From positions 62,001-126,000 of the forward strand of contig JAPPOQ010000020.1 in NCBI GenBank assembly GCA_028817895.1: DNA of 64,000 nucleotides, in the 5' to 3' direction. This stretch comes from Ahrensia sp. Its GTDB lineage: Bacteria; Pseudomonadota; Alphaproteobacteria; Rhizobiales; Rhizobiaceae. Positions 25,812 to 35,694 of the stretch are shown in pieces. Positions within the stretch are counted from its first letter, which is position 1. The number at the start of each line of letters is the position of its first letter. Position numbers and translations under genes: made by a program. Under the pieces are notes generated by a model. That model ran no database searches and was not told where the DNA came from. It saw only the letters and a list, made by a program, of their open reading frames with translations.

Positions 25812-26009
25812 TTGTCCTCCGGTTATTATCAGCAGGTGGTGAAACTGGTTCGCGATCAAGGCTATGAATATGTCTCGAATGCGAAGGGGTCGCATGAGAA
25901 GTGGCGATCGGAGTCGACCGGAAAGCTGTTGTTGATACCGCGCAATCTGAAAAGTCGGCACACAGCCAACGCTATTCTCAAGAGTGCCGGGATCAAGAAA
26001 GCCTTTTAA
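25812..26009 (+). CDS. HicA-type mRNA interferase toxin
   Basis: A 65-residue HicA/YcfA-like protein with the double-stranded-RNA-binding-like fold and the catalytic His28 in NAKGSHEKW. It would cleave mRNAs when its partner is lost. The start appears to be a TTG at 25812, because no ATG or GTG in this frame fits the family N terminus; this could keep the toxin level low relative to the antitoxin. Antitoxin-first order is less common for hicAB but usual for DUF1902 pairs. Confidence 0.8.
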   Translation: MSSGYYQQVVKLVRDQGYEYVSNAKGSHEKWRSESTGKLLLIPRNLKSRHTANAILKSAGIKKAF

Positions 26010-26127
26010 AGTCAATCAGTAACGTCGAACCCAAGCGAGCTGTTCAAATCAATGTCAGTTCGCTTTGAAGAGCGAACATGTCATTGGTTGTCCGTCGTTT
26101 TTTGCCGAGCGTTTGAAGGCCGTTTTC

Positions 26128-26610
26128 ATGAACAGATTTCTGATCGCTTTCGCGCTTCTATGCCTTGGCTCATTGCCCGGCTATGCGGCCTTTCTCGATG
26201 GATTGACGGGTGCATGGCGTGGTTCCGGGTCAGCCTATTTGCGGGGTGTCGGAGATATCAATGCTTCCTGCCGAATGCAGGGCAGCGGGTCCGTTCAATC
26301 GGTCCAGATGCTGGCACGCTGCGGTGTGCTCTTGTTCAGATTGCCATTGGGGCTGCGCATTACCGATGAAGGCAACGGGCGCTACAGCGGGGTCTATACG
26401 GGCTCGCGCACCGGGCCAGCGCAGCTTGTCGGCACAGCGAAGGGTGACACGCTGACCATGGACATATTGTGGGGCGGGATCGTCAATGGCGATCGCAAGG
26501 CGTCGCTGGTGCTGCGCCGCACAGGCCCAAACTCTTTTCGACAAACCGTTTTCGATCATGTCAACGGAGAACGCCGCCGCACCTCACAATTCAGCTTTCG
26601 CAGGCAGTGA
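26128..26610 (+). CDS. Small secreted protein of unknown function
   Basis: A 160-residue protein with an N-terminal signal sequence (MNRFLIAFALLCLGSL, probable cleavage after GYA). The mature part has regular beta-type sequence: GAWRGSGSAYLR, two Cys (ASC and ARC) that could form a disulfide, YSGVYTGSRTGPAQLVGTAKG and repeated polar strands, suggestive of a small beta-barrel. I do not recognise a named domain. The ATG at 26128 is chosen because it starts the signal peptide. It ends 13 bases from the convergent oxidoreductase gene. Confidence 0.78.
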   Translation: MNRFLIAFALLCLGSLPGYAAFLDGLTGAWRGSGSAYLRGVGDINASCRMQGSGSVQSVQMLARCGVLLFRLPLGLRITDEGNGRYSGVYTGSRTGPAQLVGTAKGDTLTMDILWGGIVNGDRKASLVLRRTGPNSFRQTVFDHVNGERRRTSQFSFRRQ

Positions 26611-26623
26611 AATGAGCCGACCG

Positions 26624-28311
26624 TCAAGCGTTGCCCAGTATGCGGTGAACATACTGCACGCAAACCGAACCTTCTCCGACTGCTGATGCCACGCGCTTGA
26701 TCGAACCGGAACGCACATCGCCAACCGCCAGCAAGCCGGGGCAGGTGGTTTCGAGATGAAACGGGCGCCGTTCCTCCTTCCAGCCGTATGAATCAAGGCA
26801 GTTTTTGTCGAGTTGGTCGCCTGTGAGCACAAAGCCCTTCTCGTCCAGCTTGACTTGATCCGGCAGAAAGTCCGTCGCGGGAACCGCGCCGATGAAGACG
26901 AAAAGATGCGCGAAATCGATGTCCTGGGTCGTTTGCTTGCGATTGTTGAACACGGTCAGGGACTGCAACTTTCGACCGCCATTGGCGCGCTTCACTTCGC
27001 TGTTCGACAGCACTTCGATGTTGGGCGATCGTTCAATGCGTTCGATCAAATAGCTCGACATGCTGGAGGCGAGGCTCTTGCCCCGAATGAGCATCTTAAC
27101 CTGGCGGGCGAAACCGGCCAGAAAAATGGTGGCTTGGCCGGCAGAATTGCCGCCGCCAACGATGGCGATGTCCTTTTGCTTGCAAAGCTGTGCCTCCAGA
27201 TAGCTTGCGCCATAGTGCACGCCACCACCGGTAAAGGCTTCCAGGTTCTCAATGGGTGGTTCGCGATACACCGCGCCGGTCGCAATAATCACGGCCCGCG
27301 CTTTGATCATGTCCCCTCCGTCAAGGCGCAGGCTGTACACCTCCCCGCATTTAACGCGTTCAACTTGTCGCGCAACGGCGATCTCGGCCCCGAACTTCGT
27401 GGCCTGGAGGTAAGCACGCCCTGCAAGACCCTGACCTGATATGCCAGTAGGAAAGCCCAGATAATTTTCGATGCGTGAACTGGTCCCGGCTTGGCCGCCA
27501 GGAACGAGCGCTTCGATGACGATCACGCTCAACCCCTCCGACGTTGCGTACACAGCGGCGGCTAACCCGGCCGGTCCTGCACCCAGAACAGCGACATCGT
27601 AGGTCTGCCCGTCTTCGATGTCGGCTGAGATGCCGATTGCCTCTGCGACTTCACGAATCGTTGGTTTGCACAGCGTCTCATTGCCGATGATGAGCACGGG
27701 CAGCGCGTCGCGCTCCCAGTCAACATGCGATGGGACCTGAGACGGGCGCTCGGTTTCCACCAAAGTGTAGGGCACGCCCTGACGCGCCAGAAAAGTGCGA
27801 ATATTTGCCGTTTCCGCCTCTTCCGCCACGCCGTAGAGGGTGACCTCCCCCTGATTTTCGGCGATCATCCGCATGCGGCGAACGATGAAGCTGGTCGGCA
27901 GAATTTCGCCAAGCTCGGCTTCCAGTGCCAACAGGTCCTTCAGGCGTTCGGTCGTGACCTTGATGGTACGGGTTACCCCTTTTGCTCGTCCACTGACCAT
28001 TGCACCCCGACCGGCCATGGTGACGATCTCGCCGCCATAATGCCCTCGGGCATGGGTGATGATGATGTTTTCGCCTCACCATGCTTGTCCACGATCTCCA
28101 ATCGTCCATCCAACACAACATGAAATCCGGCGTCGCGTTGGCCCGCCTCCCCCAGCATTTCGCCGTCAGTAAACTCAACCACCTGACCATAGTTGCGCAC
28201 AATGTTGATCTGTTCCTCGCTGAGTTCAGGGTCCAGTTCATGCATGCGATGTTCGACACCTGCGACCCAGGGCGGCAGGTTTTGTGCGTTGTTTTCGATT
28301 TCTTTTGTCAT
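26624..28311 (-). pseudogene. CNB domain plus thioredoxin-reductase-like FAD oxidoreductase, split by a frameshift
   Basis: The 5' part (28311 to about 28067) encodes a cyclic-nucleotide-binding-type domain (VEFTDGEMLGEAG, GFHVVLDGRLEIVDKHGEAK). The reading frame then shifts at a short A run (28068-28071) next to ATC repeats. The next frame continues without a stop through THARGHYGGEIV, a glutaredoxin-like domain, and a thioredoxin-reductase fold with GAGPAGLAAA, GGGNSAG and a C-terminal GDVR. One missing base explains the break; a rejoined protein would be about 560 residues, the length of known CNB-reductase fusions. The reductase has no CxxC redox motif, as in that subfamily. Sequencing error, recent mutation or slippage at the A run cannot be told apart here. 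Confidence 0.8.
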
Positions 28312-28604
28312 TGTGCGCCCTGAATTGGATCGACGGTGAAGCTCAGTTGCTTCCTTCCGTATCAGGCAAGATGCCGCCTTCGACAAGGGCGTGGGCCAGC
28401 GGCTGGACAGGATCTGCGCATCCGGGTGGTCGCAACCGATTGGTCGGTGATCTGCGGTCGACCATGCAGTTCTTCTAATCCCAAAGAATCATAGCCGGTC
28501 GCGGGAGAATCCTTCTAATGTCGCGCCAGCTGAACGGGGGAGGTTCTCGCGTTCGCTTTTGCTTGAATGTTTCAAGTCTCGTTTCTCAAAGGGAGGATCA
28601 CTGA

Positions 28605-29984
28605 ATGAGTGAACGCAAAGACCTAACCCGTCGCCGGGTGCTGAAAGCAGGTGCAACCGCAACCGCGGCCGGCGCCGTTACCCCATATTTCTTCACAAGC
28701 CCGGCTCTGGCTGATGGTCATGAAGGCTTCCGCAATGCGCCGAAGGGTGACACGGTGACGCTCGGCTTCAACGTGCCCCAGTCCGGCCCCTATGCCGATG
28801 AAGGTGCAGACGAACTGCGCGCCTATGAGCTTGCCGTTGAGCACCTCAATGGTGGAGGCGATGGCGGCATGATGGGAACGTTCTCGTCCAAGGCGCTGAA
28901 AGGCAACGGCATTCTGGGCAAGAAAGTTGCCTATGTGACAGGTGACACGCAAACCAAGTCTGACGCCGCTCGTGCATCGGCTCGCTCGATGATTGAAAAA
29001 GACGGTGCCATCATGATCACCGGTGGTTCATCTTCTGGTGTGGCTGTTGCCGTTCAGGCACTCTGCCAGGAAGCTGGCATCATCTTCATGGCTGGTCTGA
29101 CCCACTCCAACGACACGACCGGTAAAGACAAGAAGGCCAATGGCTTCCGCCACTTCTTCAACTCCTACATGTCCGGTGCTGCACTGGCTCCGGTGCTGGC
29201 CAAGAACTACGGTGCCGACCGCAAGGCCTATCACCTGACCGCAGACTACAACTGGGGTTACACCACCGAGCAGGCCGTGCAGGAATCCACCGAGGCTCTG
29301 GGATGGGAGACCGTTGCTGCGGTCAAGACACCGCTGACACAGACGGACTTCTCCTCCTACATCGCGCCGGTGCTTCAGTCTGGTGCTGATACGCTGGTTC
29401 TGAACCACTATGGCGGCAACATGGTCAACTCGCTGACCAACGCTGTTCAGTTCGGTCTGCGCGACAAGCAGGTCAACGGCAAGGACTTCCAGATCGTTGT
29501 TCCGCTCTATTCGCGTCTGATGGCCAAGGGTGCTGGTGCCAACGTTAAGGGCATCTTCGGTTCCACAAACTGGCACTGGTCGCTGCCGGATGAAGGTTCG
29601 AAAGCCTTCGTGAAATCCTTCGGCACCAAGTATGGCTTCCCGCCGTCACAGGCAGCACACACCTGCTACGTGCAGACCATGCTGTATGCAGACGCTGCTG
29701 AGCGCGCTGGAACGTTCAACCCATGCGGTATCGTGGAGGCGCTTGAAGGCTTTGAATTCGACGGTTTGGGTAACGGTAAGACGCTGTACCGTGCCGAAGA
29801 TCACCAGTGCTTCAAAGACGTGCTGGTCGTGAAGGGTAAAGAGAATCCGTCCTCGGAATTCGACCTTCTCGAAATCGTGGAAGTCACCCCGGTCGATCAG
29901 GTCACCTACGCACCCGATCATCCGCAGATGCGCGATGCCGAAGGCAATGTTGTGCCAATCGGCACCTGCAACCCAGGCGCATAA
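28605..29984 (+). CDS. ABC importer substrate-binding protein (type-1 PBP, branched-chain amino acid/urea family), Tat-exported
   Basis: A 459-residue periplasmic binding protein. The N terminus carries a twin-arginine motif (TRRRVLKAG) and ends its signal near PALA. The body is a type-1 PBP (NVPQSGPYADEGADELRAYELAVEHLNGG). A GGAGG lies 8 bases before the ATG. The permease and ATPase genes follow on the same strand after a terminator hairpin, so this protein probably serves that transporter. The ligand is unknown; amino acids, urea, short amides or an organic anion all occur in the family. No link to taurine or sulfolactate is shown by sequence. Confidence 0.88.
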   Translation: MSERKDLTRRRVLKAGATATAAGAVTPYFFTSPALADGHEGFRNAPKGDTVTLGFNVPQSGPYADEGADELRAYELAVEHLNGGGDGGMMGTFSSKALKGNGILGKKVAYVTGDTQTKSDAARASARSMIEKDGAIMITGGSSSGVAVAVQALCQEAGIIFMAGLTHSNDTTGKDKKANGFRHFFNSYMSGAALAPVLAKNYGADRKAYHLTADYNWGYTTEQAVQESTEALGWETVAAVKTPLTQTDFSSYIAPVLQSGADTLVLNHYGGNMVNSLTNAVQFGLRDKQVNGKDFQIVVPLYSRLMAKGAGANVKGIFGSTNWHWSLPDEGSKAFVKSFGTKYGFPPSQAAHTCYVQTMLYADAAERAGTFNPCGIVEALEGFEFDGLGNGKTLYRAEDHQCFKDVLVVKGKENPSSEFDLLEIVEVTPVDQVTYAPDHPQMRDAEGNVVPIGTCNPGA

Positions 29985-29994
29985 GCGTTTTGCG

Positions 29995-30026
29995 AAAGGC
30001 GGCCCCTGTTTCTGGGGCCGCCTTTT
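29995..30026 (+). terminator. Strong terminator-like hairpin between binding protein and permease genes
   Basis: A perfect 12-base stem, AAAGGCGGCCCC (29995-30006) with GGGGCCGCCTTT (30014-30025), has a 7-base loop and ends in TTTT. It lies 10 bases after the binding-protein stop. It probably allows excess production of the binding protein over the membrane parts through partial termination or 3'-end protection. Confidence 0.85.
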
Positions 30027-30176
30027 GATGATTACGCAACGCGAAATGGGTCTGTTTCGCAAAGTTGTTTGAAAGACCGGTGGATCGGGCGCCCGGAGAG
30101 CGTTCGCTCCGTTTGATTTTGGGGTAGATGTCTGCGCCTGAGGCGAGGCCTTTATCGACAAAGGAGGGGATCGGCG

Positions 30177-31208
30177 ATGGAAGCGCTCATCCTGCAAGTG
30201 CTGAACGGGCTGGACAAGGGGTCCGCCTACGCGCTGATCGCGCTCGGTTTGACGCTGATTTTCGGCACGCTCGGTGTCGTCAATTTCGCGCATGGCGCAT
30301 TGTTCATGATCGGCGCTTTTTGCGCGGTGACGCTCAACCGTTTGTTGACGCTGTCACACATCGTTGTGGACGAGACCCAGAAGGACTTTCTGGGCAATCC
30401 TCTCAATGTTGAGGTTCCCTATCTCTACGACTTTTTCGGGCAAGCGGCGGGCGATGTTATCATCGACTGGTCGGTGCCCATATCCATTCTCGTCGCCATT
30501 CCGGTGATGATGCTAATCGGCGTTGCGATGGAACGCGGCCTCATCAAGCATTTCTACAAACGCCCACATGCAGATCAGATTCTAGTAACGTTCGGGCTTG
30601 CGATCGTTCTGCAGGAAATCATTAAGTATTTTTACGGTGCAAATCCCATCCCGACGCCCGCACCGTCGGCCTTTACGGGTTCGTTCGATTTTGGGGCGGC
30701 GCTCGGCTTTGATCCCAATCTGATCATCTACCCTTATTGGCGGCTGGTTTATTTTGCCTTCGCAGCCGTAATCATTGGCGCCGTGTTTGCCTTCCTGCAA
30801 TTCACCACCTTTGGCATGGTTGTGCGGGCAGGGATGCAGGACCGCGAGACGGTCGGCCTGCTTGGTATTCACATTGATCGCCGTTTCACCATCATGTTTG
30901 GTCTGGCCGCCGCGGTCGCCGGCCTTGCCGGGGTGATGTATACCCCCATCAACTCGCCAAACTACCATATGGGGATGGACTTCCTCGTTCTCTCCTTCGT
31001 GGTTGTCGTTGTCGGCGGTATGGGCAGTCTCGGCGGTGCAGTGCTCGCCGGTTTCCTGCTGGGTGTGCTGGAGAGCTTCGCATCGATGGGTCAGGTGCTG
31101 GAAGTGCTGCCGGGGCTGAACCAGGTCATCTTGTATGTCGTTGCCATTATCGTGCTTCTCACCCGTCCTCGCGGCCTGATGGGTCGGCGTGGCGTGATGG
31201 AGGATTAG
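30177..31208 (+). CDS. ABC importer permease, LivH type
   Basis: A 343-residue inner-membrane permease of the branched-chain amino acid family (LivH/UrtB-like), with repeated hydrophobic helices and the family stretch [27 protein letters not shown] near the N terminus (residues 14-40). A loop of about 45 residues rich in charged residues after the second helix is longer than in E. coli LivH. AAGGAGGGG 9 bases before the ATG is the strongest ribosome site of the cluster. It is 4 bases from the second permease gene. Confidence 0.9.
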   Translation: MEALILQVLNGLDKGSAYALIALGLTLIFGTLGVVNFAHGALFMIGAFCAVTLNRLLTLSHIVVDETQKDFLGNPLNVEVPYLYDFFGQAAGDVIIDWSVPISILVAIPVMMLIGVAMERGLIKHFYKRPHADQILVTFGLAIVLQEIIKYFYGANPIPTPAPSAFTGSFDFGAALGFDPNLIIYPYWRLVYFAFAAVIIGAVFAFLQFTTFGMVVRAGMQDRETVGLLGIHIDRRFTIMFGLAAAVAGLAGVMYTPINSPNYHMGMDFLVLSFVVVVVGGMGSLGGAVLAGFLLGVLESFASMGQVLEVLPGLNQVILYVVAIIVLLTRPRGLMGRRGVMED

Positions 31209-31212
31209 GACC

Positions 31213-32421
31213 ATGCTTTCTCTCAACGCCCGCGATTTCCAGCTTCTTCTGTTCGTCGCCGCAATCACCATGCTGGCGCCAATCTTCCTCAATCCCTTTC
31301 CGGTTGATTCCAGCCTTGCGCAGTTCAATGGCGGCTATCCCGACCTGATGCAGCGTTTCGTGATCTTTGGCATCTTCGCGATCGGCTTCAACATTCTCTT
31401 CGGACTGACGGGATATCTCTCCTTCGGTCATGCCGCCTTTCTGGGTGCCGGGTCCTATGCGGCCATCTGGATGATGAAGCTTCTGACGATGAACATCATT
31501 CCGGCGATCATTCTGTCGATCATCGTTGCGGGCCTGTTCAGCCTTGCCGTCGGCTTCATCTCGCTGCGCCGTTCGGGCATCTATTTCTCGATCCTGACGC
31601 TTGCCTTCGCGCAAATGTCCTATTCGCTGGCCTATTCGGTGCTGACACCGATCACAGGTGGCGAAACCGGATTGCAGCCCAAGCTCAACGATCCGCGTAT
31701 CCTGGATGGTGAACTGGCGGCTGGCGAAACCGCTCGGGCCAATCTGTTCGGTCTTGAAATGGGATCGAGTTATGATCTGGCGGTCGGCGGTTGGGTCTTC
31801 ACCTTCAATGTCGGCTACTACATCGCCGCAATTTGCATGCTGTTGGCCTTCTACGCTTCCATTCGCATCTTCCGCTCGCCCTTTGGGCTCATGCTGCGGG
31901 CGGTCAAATCGAACCAGAATCGGCTGGGTTATACGGGTGTGAGCACGCGCCCCTACACGCTTGCCGCTTTCGTGATCTCGGGCATGTATGCCGGTGTTGC
32001 AGGCGGGCTGATGGTGGCGATGGATACCCAGGCCGGCGCCGAGCGCATGTTCTGGACGGCCAGCGGTGAAGTCGTGCTGATGACCATTCTTGGCGGCGCG
32101 GGAACGCTGATCGGACCGGTGCTTGGCGCTGGCATGATCAAATATATGGAAAACATCATTTCCAAGATTAACACGACCATTCTGGAAGCCTGGTTTGCCT
32201 GGGCGCCCGATGGTCTTCAGGACGTGCTGGTGTCTGTCATCTACCCGTTTGTCGGCAAGGGTTGGCACCTGACACTTGGTCTCGTCTTCATGCTGGTGGT
32301 GATTTTCCTGCCGGGCGGCTTGATGGAGGGCTTTGAAAAAATCGGAGGCTTGTTCTCGCGCAAAAAGGGCAAAAACAGCGACAGCGTTGCCGGTTCGGCC
32401 AGCCCGGCTGCAGCAGAATAA
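31213..32421 (+). CDS. ABC importer permease, LivM type
   Basis: A 402-residue membrane permease, the LivM/UrtC-like partner of the upstream gene. It has about ten hydrophobic segments, the conserved [20 protein letters not shown] stretch near residue 70, and the [13 protein letters not shown] motif near residue 300. The C-terminal cytoplasmic tail is Ser/Lys/Ala-rich. GGAGGATTAGGACC precedes its ATG. It pairs with the other permease to form the membrane channel. Confidence 0.9.
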   Translation: MLSLNARDFQLLLFVAAITMLAPIFLNPFPVDSSLAQFNGGYPDLMQRFVIFGIFAIGFNILFGLTGYLSFGHAAFLGAGSYAAIWMMKLLTMNIIPAIILSIIVAGLFSLAVGFISLRRSGIYFSILTLAFAQMSYSLAYSVLTPITGGETGLQPKLNDPRILDGELAAGETARANLFGLEMGSSYDLAVGGWVFTFNVGYYIAAICMLLAFYASIRIFRSPFGLMLRAVKSNQNRLGYTGVSTRPYTLAAFVISGMYAGVAGGLMVAMDTQAGAERMFWTASGEVVLMTILGGAGTLIGPVLGAGMIKYMENIISKINTTILEAWFAWAPDGLQDVLVSVIYPFVGKGWHLTLGLVFMLVVIFLPGGLMEGFEKIGGLFSRKKGKNSDSVAGSASPAAAE

Positions 32422-32493
32422 GTCACAGTCGTCACGGAAATCGCAAATGGCCCCAATTCTTCAAGAGGCCAACAGTCGCCAGAGGGTAGTGAG

Positions 32494-33312
32494 ATGAGCA
32501 GCGCACAGGTCAGCTCCAACAATGATGAAGATCGCGGCTTTGAGCGCGGCACACCCAATATCGTTTTTCACATTGACGATGTGCACAAAAGCTTTGGCGG
32601 CTTGCATGCTCTGTCAGACGTTGATCTCGATGTGCAGGAGGGGGAAACCCATGCCATCATCGGGCCGAACGGTGCGGGCAAATCCACACTGTTGAACGTT
32701 TGCGTCGGTCGTCTTGAGCCGGACAGGGGAGCGGTGATCTTTGACGGACACACGCTGACCGGCAAACAGCCCTATGAGATCAATCAGCTAGGTGTGGCGC
32801 GCGTCTTTCAGACACCGGAAGTCTTTCCTGACCTCACGGTTCTGGAAAATGTCATGTTGCCCGCACTCTCAAAGCGTGATGGCCATTTCCGGCTGAACCC
32901 GTTCAAGAGTTTCCATGCCGAAACGCGGATACGGGATGAGGCCATCGACATCTCAACAAAGTTGGGGCTCGGTCCGGCCTTGGAAATTGCGGCCTCCAGC
33001 CTGTCTCGCGGTGACAAAAGACGCCTTGAACTGGCTATGGGGTTGATCCAGCATCCGCGCCTGCTCCTTCTTGACGAGCCGACAGCAGGCATGGCGCGCG
33101 CCGATACCAATGCCACGATCGAGCTTCTCAAGACCATCAAGGAAGACGGGATGACGATCGTGATCATCGAGCACGACATGCATGTCGTCTTCTCGTTGGC
33201 CGACCGTATTTCTGTCCTCGCCGGTGGTCGTATCATCGCGCAAGGACTTCCCGACGAGATCAAGGGGAATCCGAAGGTCAAGGAAGCCTATCTCGGGGAG
33301 GAAGAATTATGA
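32494..33312 (+). CDS. ABC importer ATPase, LivG type
   Basis: A 272-residue nucleotide-binding subunit. Walker A is GPNGAGKST and Walker B is LLLLDEPTAGM. The signature segment reads LSRGDKRRLEL instead of the classic LSGGQ, a known variant in LivG/UrtD-like ATPases. It has a polar N-terminal extension of about 25 residues. The gene overlaps livF by ATGA (33309-33312). Confidence 0.92.
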   Translation: MSSAQVSSNNDEDRGFERGTPNIVFHIDDVHKSFGGLHALSDVDLDVQEGETHAIIGPNGAGKSTLLNVCVGRLEPDRGAVIFDGHTLTGKQPYEINQLGVARVFQTPEVFPDLTVLENVMLPALSKRDGHFRLNPFKSFHAETRIRDEAIDISTKLGLGPALEIAASSLSRGDKRRLELAMGLIQHPRLLLLDEPTAGMARADTNATIELLKTIKEDGMTIVIIEHDMHVVFSLADRISVLAGGRIIAQGLPDEIKGNPKVKEAYLGEEEL

Positions 33313-34055
33313 GCGCAGCAGCCGAGGCGCAGCCTGCCGCACCAGCGAGTGGCGGCTATTTCGCAGTCAAGGATTTGAACGCCTACTACGGCGACAGCTA
33401 CATCGTTCAGGGTGTCTCTTTTGATATGAACGAAGGCGAGATCGTGGCTTTGCTCGGCCGAAACGGTGCTGGCAAGACCTCGACCTTGCGCGCGATTGCC
33501 CGCACGGACGAGCCGGAGGTTCGCAAAGGCGAAATTTGGCTTCAAGGTGAAGCGCTGCATAAGAAGGGGTCGTGGCAGGCAGCCATGGCGGGGGTCCAAC
33601 TTGTGCCGGAGGACCGGCGCATCATTCCCGGATTGAGTGTTGAGGAGAATCTTGATCTCGCCGTCATTTCGGGCAAGCGCGGCTGGGACTATGAACGCAT
33701 CTACGACCTGTTTCCGCGGTTGAAAGAGCGGCGCAAGCAGGAAGGTGTCACATTGTCGGGCGGTGAGCAGCAGATGCTCGCCATTGGTCGCGCTCTGGCG
33801 AAGGATTTGAAGTTGTTGCTGCTCGATGAGCCCTATGAAGGTTTGGCGCCCGTCGTGCGTCACGACATCGAAAAGGCGCTTCTGGAAATCCGCGAAGCCG
33901 GCATCACCACGATCATTGTGGAGCAGAACGCTGTGGCTGCGCTGAAGATTTCCGACCGCGCTGTTATCATGGATACGGGGCAGGTGGCATTTCGTGGCAC
34001 GGCCAAGGAAGTGCTGGATGATGAAGATCTGCGCCACGAATATTTGGCGATCTGA
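33309..34055 (+). CDS. ABC importer ATPase, LivF type
   Basis: A 248-residue ATPase with Walker A GRNGAGKTS, signature LSGGEQQML and Walker B LLLLDEPYEGLAP. It completes a five-gene importer (binding protein, two permeases, two ATPases). The start overlaps the upstream gene, showing translational coupling. The MITE-like element begins 4 bases after its stop codon. Confidence 0.93.
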   Translation: MSAAAEAQPAAPASGGYFAVKDLNAYYGDSYIVQGVSFDMNEGEIVALLGRNGAGKTSTLRAIARTDEPEVRKGEIWLQGEALHKKGSWQAAMAGVQLVPEDRRIIPGLSVEENLDLAVISGKRGWDYERIYDLFPRLKERRKQEGVTLSGGEQQMLAIGRALAKDLKLLLLDEPYEGLAPVVRHDIEKALLEIREAGITTIIVEQNAVAALKISDRAVIMDTGQVAFRGTAKEVLDDEDLRHEYLAI

Positions 34056-34059
34056 GTTA

Positions 34060-34393
34060 GAGCAAATCTCGCCCAGATTGAATCGTTTGAGCGCAGGGGA
34101 TTTGTGGCCTGACATTCCTTGGTGCAGGGGTGCGCGTGCGACGCCGTGGTGCGGGCACCACAAGGCATTGTTTGGACTTGGGCGCAACACAGTCAGGGCG
34201 CAAAGGACCAGGTTCAAACGACTGCAGACTACCTTTCATTTTCATTGCTTTGCAAATGATTTGCTTGGGTGTCTTTTCCGCTCTGGCGTCGTCGAAATCC
34301 TCGCGCGATGCTCAGCATCGCTCTGCGGTGTTCTCCCGGCCAGAGCGAAAAATCCTACCCATCAAACTGCTCCAATCTGGACGAGACTTGCTC
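34060..34393 (+). mobile_element. MITE-like element, copy 1 (terminal inverted repeats, TA flanks)
   Basis: A 334-base non-coding element. Its ends are imperfect inverted repeats of about 31-32 bases (34060-34090 and 34362-34393), both starting GAGCAA(A/G)TCTCG when read inwards. TA lies immediately outside each end, like the target duplication of Tc1/mariner or IS630-type elements. A perfect hairpin, GTGGTGC-GG-GCACCAC, is at 34146-34161. A second copy about 90% identical in aligned parts lies inverted at 60326-60631. No transposase is encoded, so it would need one in trans. It separates livF from the FAD oxidoreductase gene. Confidence 0.82.
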
Positions 34394-34412
34394 TAGCTCC
34401 CGGCTCGGCTGG

Positions 34413-35597
34413 GTGACATCACGCGGACACACACATGATGTGATCGTGCTGGGCGCAGGCGGGGCGGGGCTTATGTGCGCAGGCGTCGCGTCGCAGCGAG
34501 GCCGCAAGGTTCTTCTCGTCGATCACAACAAGCAGCCGGGTCGCAAAATTCTCATTTCCGGGGGTGGCCGCTGCAATTTCACAAATGTGGGCACCGAGGC
34601 AGCAAACTTCCTGTCTCAGAATCCGCATTTCGCCAAATCTGCCCTTTCACGCTACACGCCGCGTGATTTTGTTGCACTGGTCGACCGGCATGGCATCGCC
34701 TGGCATGAGAAGATGCTGGGCCAACTCTTTTGTGATGGATCGGCTCAGCAGATCGTCGACATGCTGGTCGCCGAATGCGTGCGGGATCTTGTGGAGTTCG
34801 CGTTCGGGGCGCCCGTCGAGCGTGTCACGACATCGGATGATGGGTTTCAGCTTGCGCTGGCAGGGCAGCAATATTCGGCAGGGTCATTGGTCGTCGCAAC
34901 AGGTGGACCTTCCATTCCCAAATTGGGTGCCACCGGCTTTGCCTATGATCTGGCGCGGCAATTCGGGCTGAAGGTTGTTGAGCCAAGACCGGCCCTTGTG
35001 CCTTTCACCCTGGCCGCAGATGAGGCGCTGTTCAAGGAACTATCCGGTGTTGCGACCCAGACCGTGGTGCGGTTCGGCAAGGCCGCGTTTCGCGAGGCCT
35101 CCCTGTTCACGCATAAGGGGCTTTCCGGCCCGGCCATGTTGCAGATCTCGTCCTATTGGCGCCACGGCGAGGCGATCAGCGTCGATTTTCTGCCTGAGCG
35201 CACGGGCGAGTGGTTGTTGGCGCACAAACGCAAATCGCCAAAACGGCATCTCCAATCTGTTCTCTGTGAGGTGCTACCGGATCGGCTCGCCCAAGCCTTA
35301 TGTGCGCGGCTCGATGGCACAAGCCCAATCGGCCAGATGGGCGACAAAGCCCTGTCGCAAGCGCAAGCTCAACTCAAAGACTGGTCGTTCCGCCCATCGG
35401 GCACGGAAGGTTTCGCCAAAGCGGAAGTGACCGTCGGGGGCGTCAGCACGGCGGAGCTTTCGTCGCGCGATATGTCCGCAAAGCGCGTGCCGGGCCTTCA
35501 TTTCATCGGCGAATGTGTGGACGTCACCGGTTGGCTGGGCGGCTACAATTTTCAATGGGCCTGGGCGAGCGGTGTCGCAGCGGGCGAGGCGGTTTAG
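34413..35597 (+). CDS. HI0933/BaiN-type FAD-dependent oxidoreductase
   Basis: A 394-residue flavoprotein of the HI0933/YhiN family. The FAD motif VLGAGGAGLMCAGVASQRG is at the N terminus, the family signature GGGRCNFTN near residue 50, and a C-terminal GECVDVTGWLGGYN motif near residue 370. Substrate is unknown. The frame stays open upstream into the mobile element, but GTG at 34413 gives the family N terminus. It lies only 19 bases after the element and no clear ribosome site is seen, so the insertion may have altered its promoter or leader. Confidence 0.85.
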   Translation: MTSRGHTHDVIVLGAGGAGLMCAGVASQRGRKVLLVDHNKQPGRKILISGGGRCNFTNVGTEAANFLSQNPHFAKSALSRYTPRDFVALVDRHGIAWHEKMLGQLFCDGSAQQIVDMLVAECVRDLVEFAFGAPVERVTTSDDGFQLALAGQQYSAGSLVVATGGPSIPKLGATGFAYDLARQFGLKVVEPRPALVPFTLAADEALFKELSGVATQTVVRFGKAAFREASLFTHKGLSGPAMLQISSYWRHGEAISVDFLPERTGEWLLAHKRKSPKRHLQSVLCEVLPDRLAQALCARLDGTSPIGQMGDKALSQAQAQLKDWSFRPSGTEGFAKAEVTVGGVSTAELSSRDMSAKRVPGLHFIGECVDVTGWLGGYNFQWAWASGVAAGEAV

Positions 35598-35694
35598 GCT
35601 GAGGACATTCCGGTCTTTTTTCGGGTCGAAAGCGAGGCTTGCCCTTGCCTTCTGCTGCCCGCCGAATAAGCTTTCGTGACACTAAGGAACAACC

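Noticed and set aside
31159-32268. A 369-codon open frame antisense to the LivM permease
   Set aside because: Highly charged, low-complexity product opposite a real membrane protein gene; no ribosome site or family resemblance.
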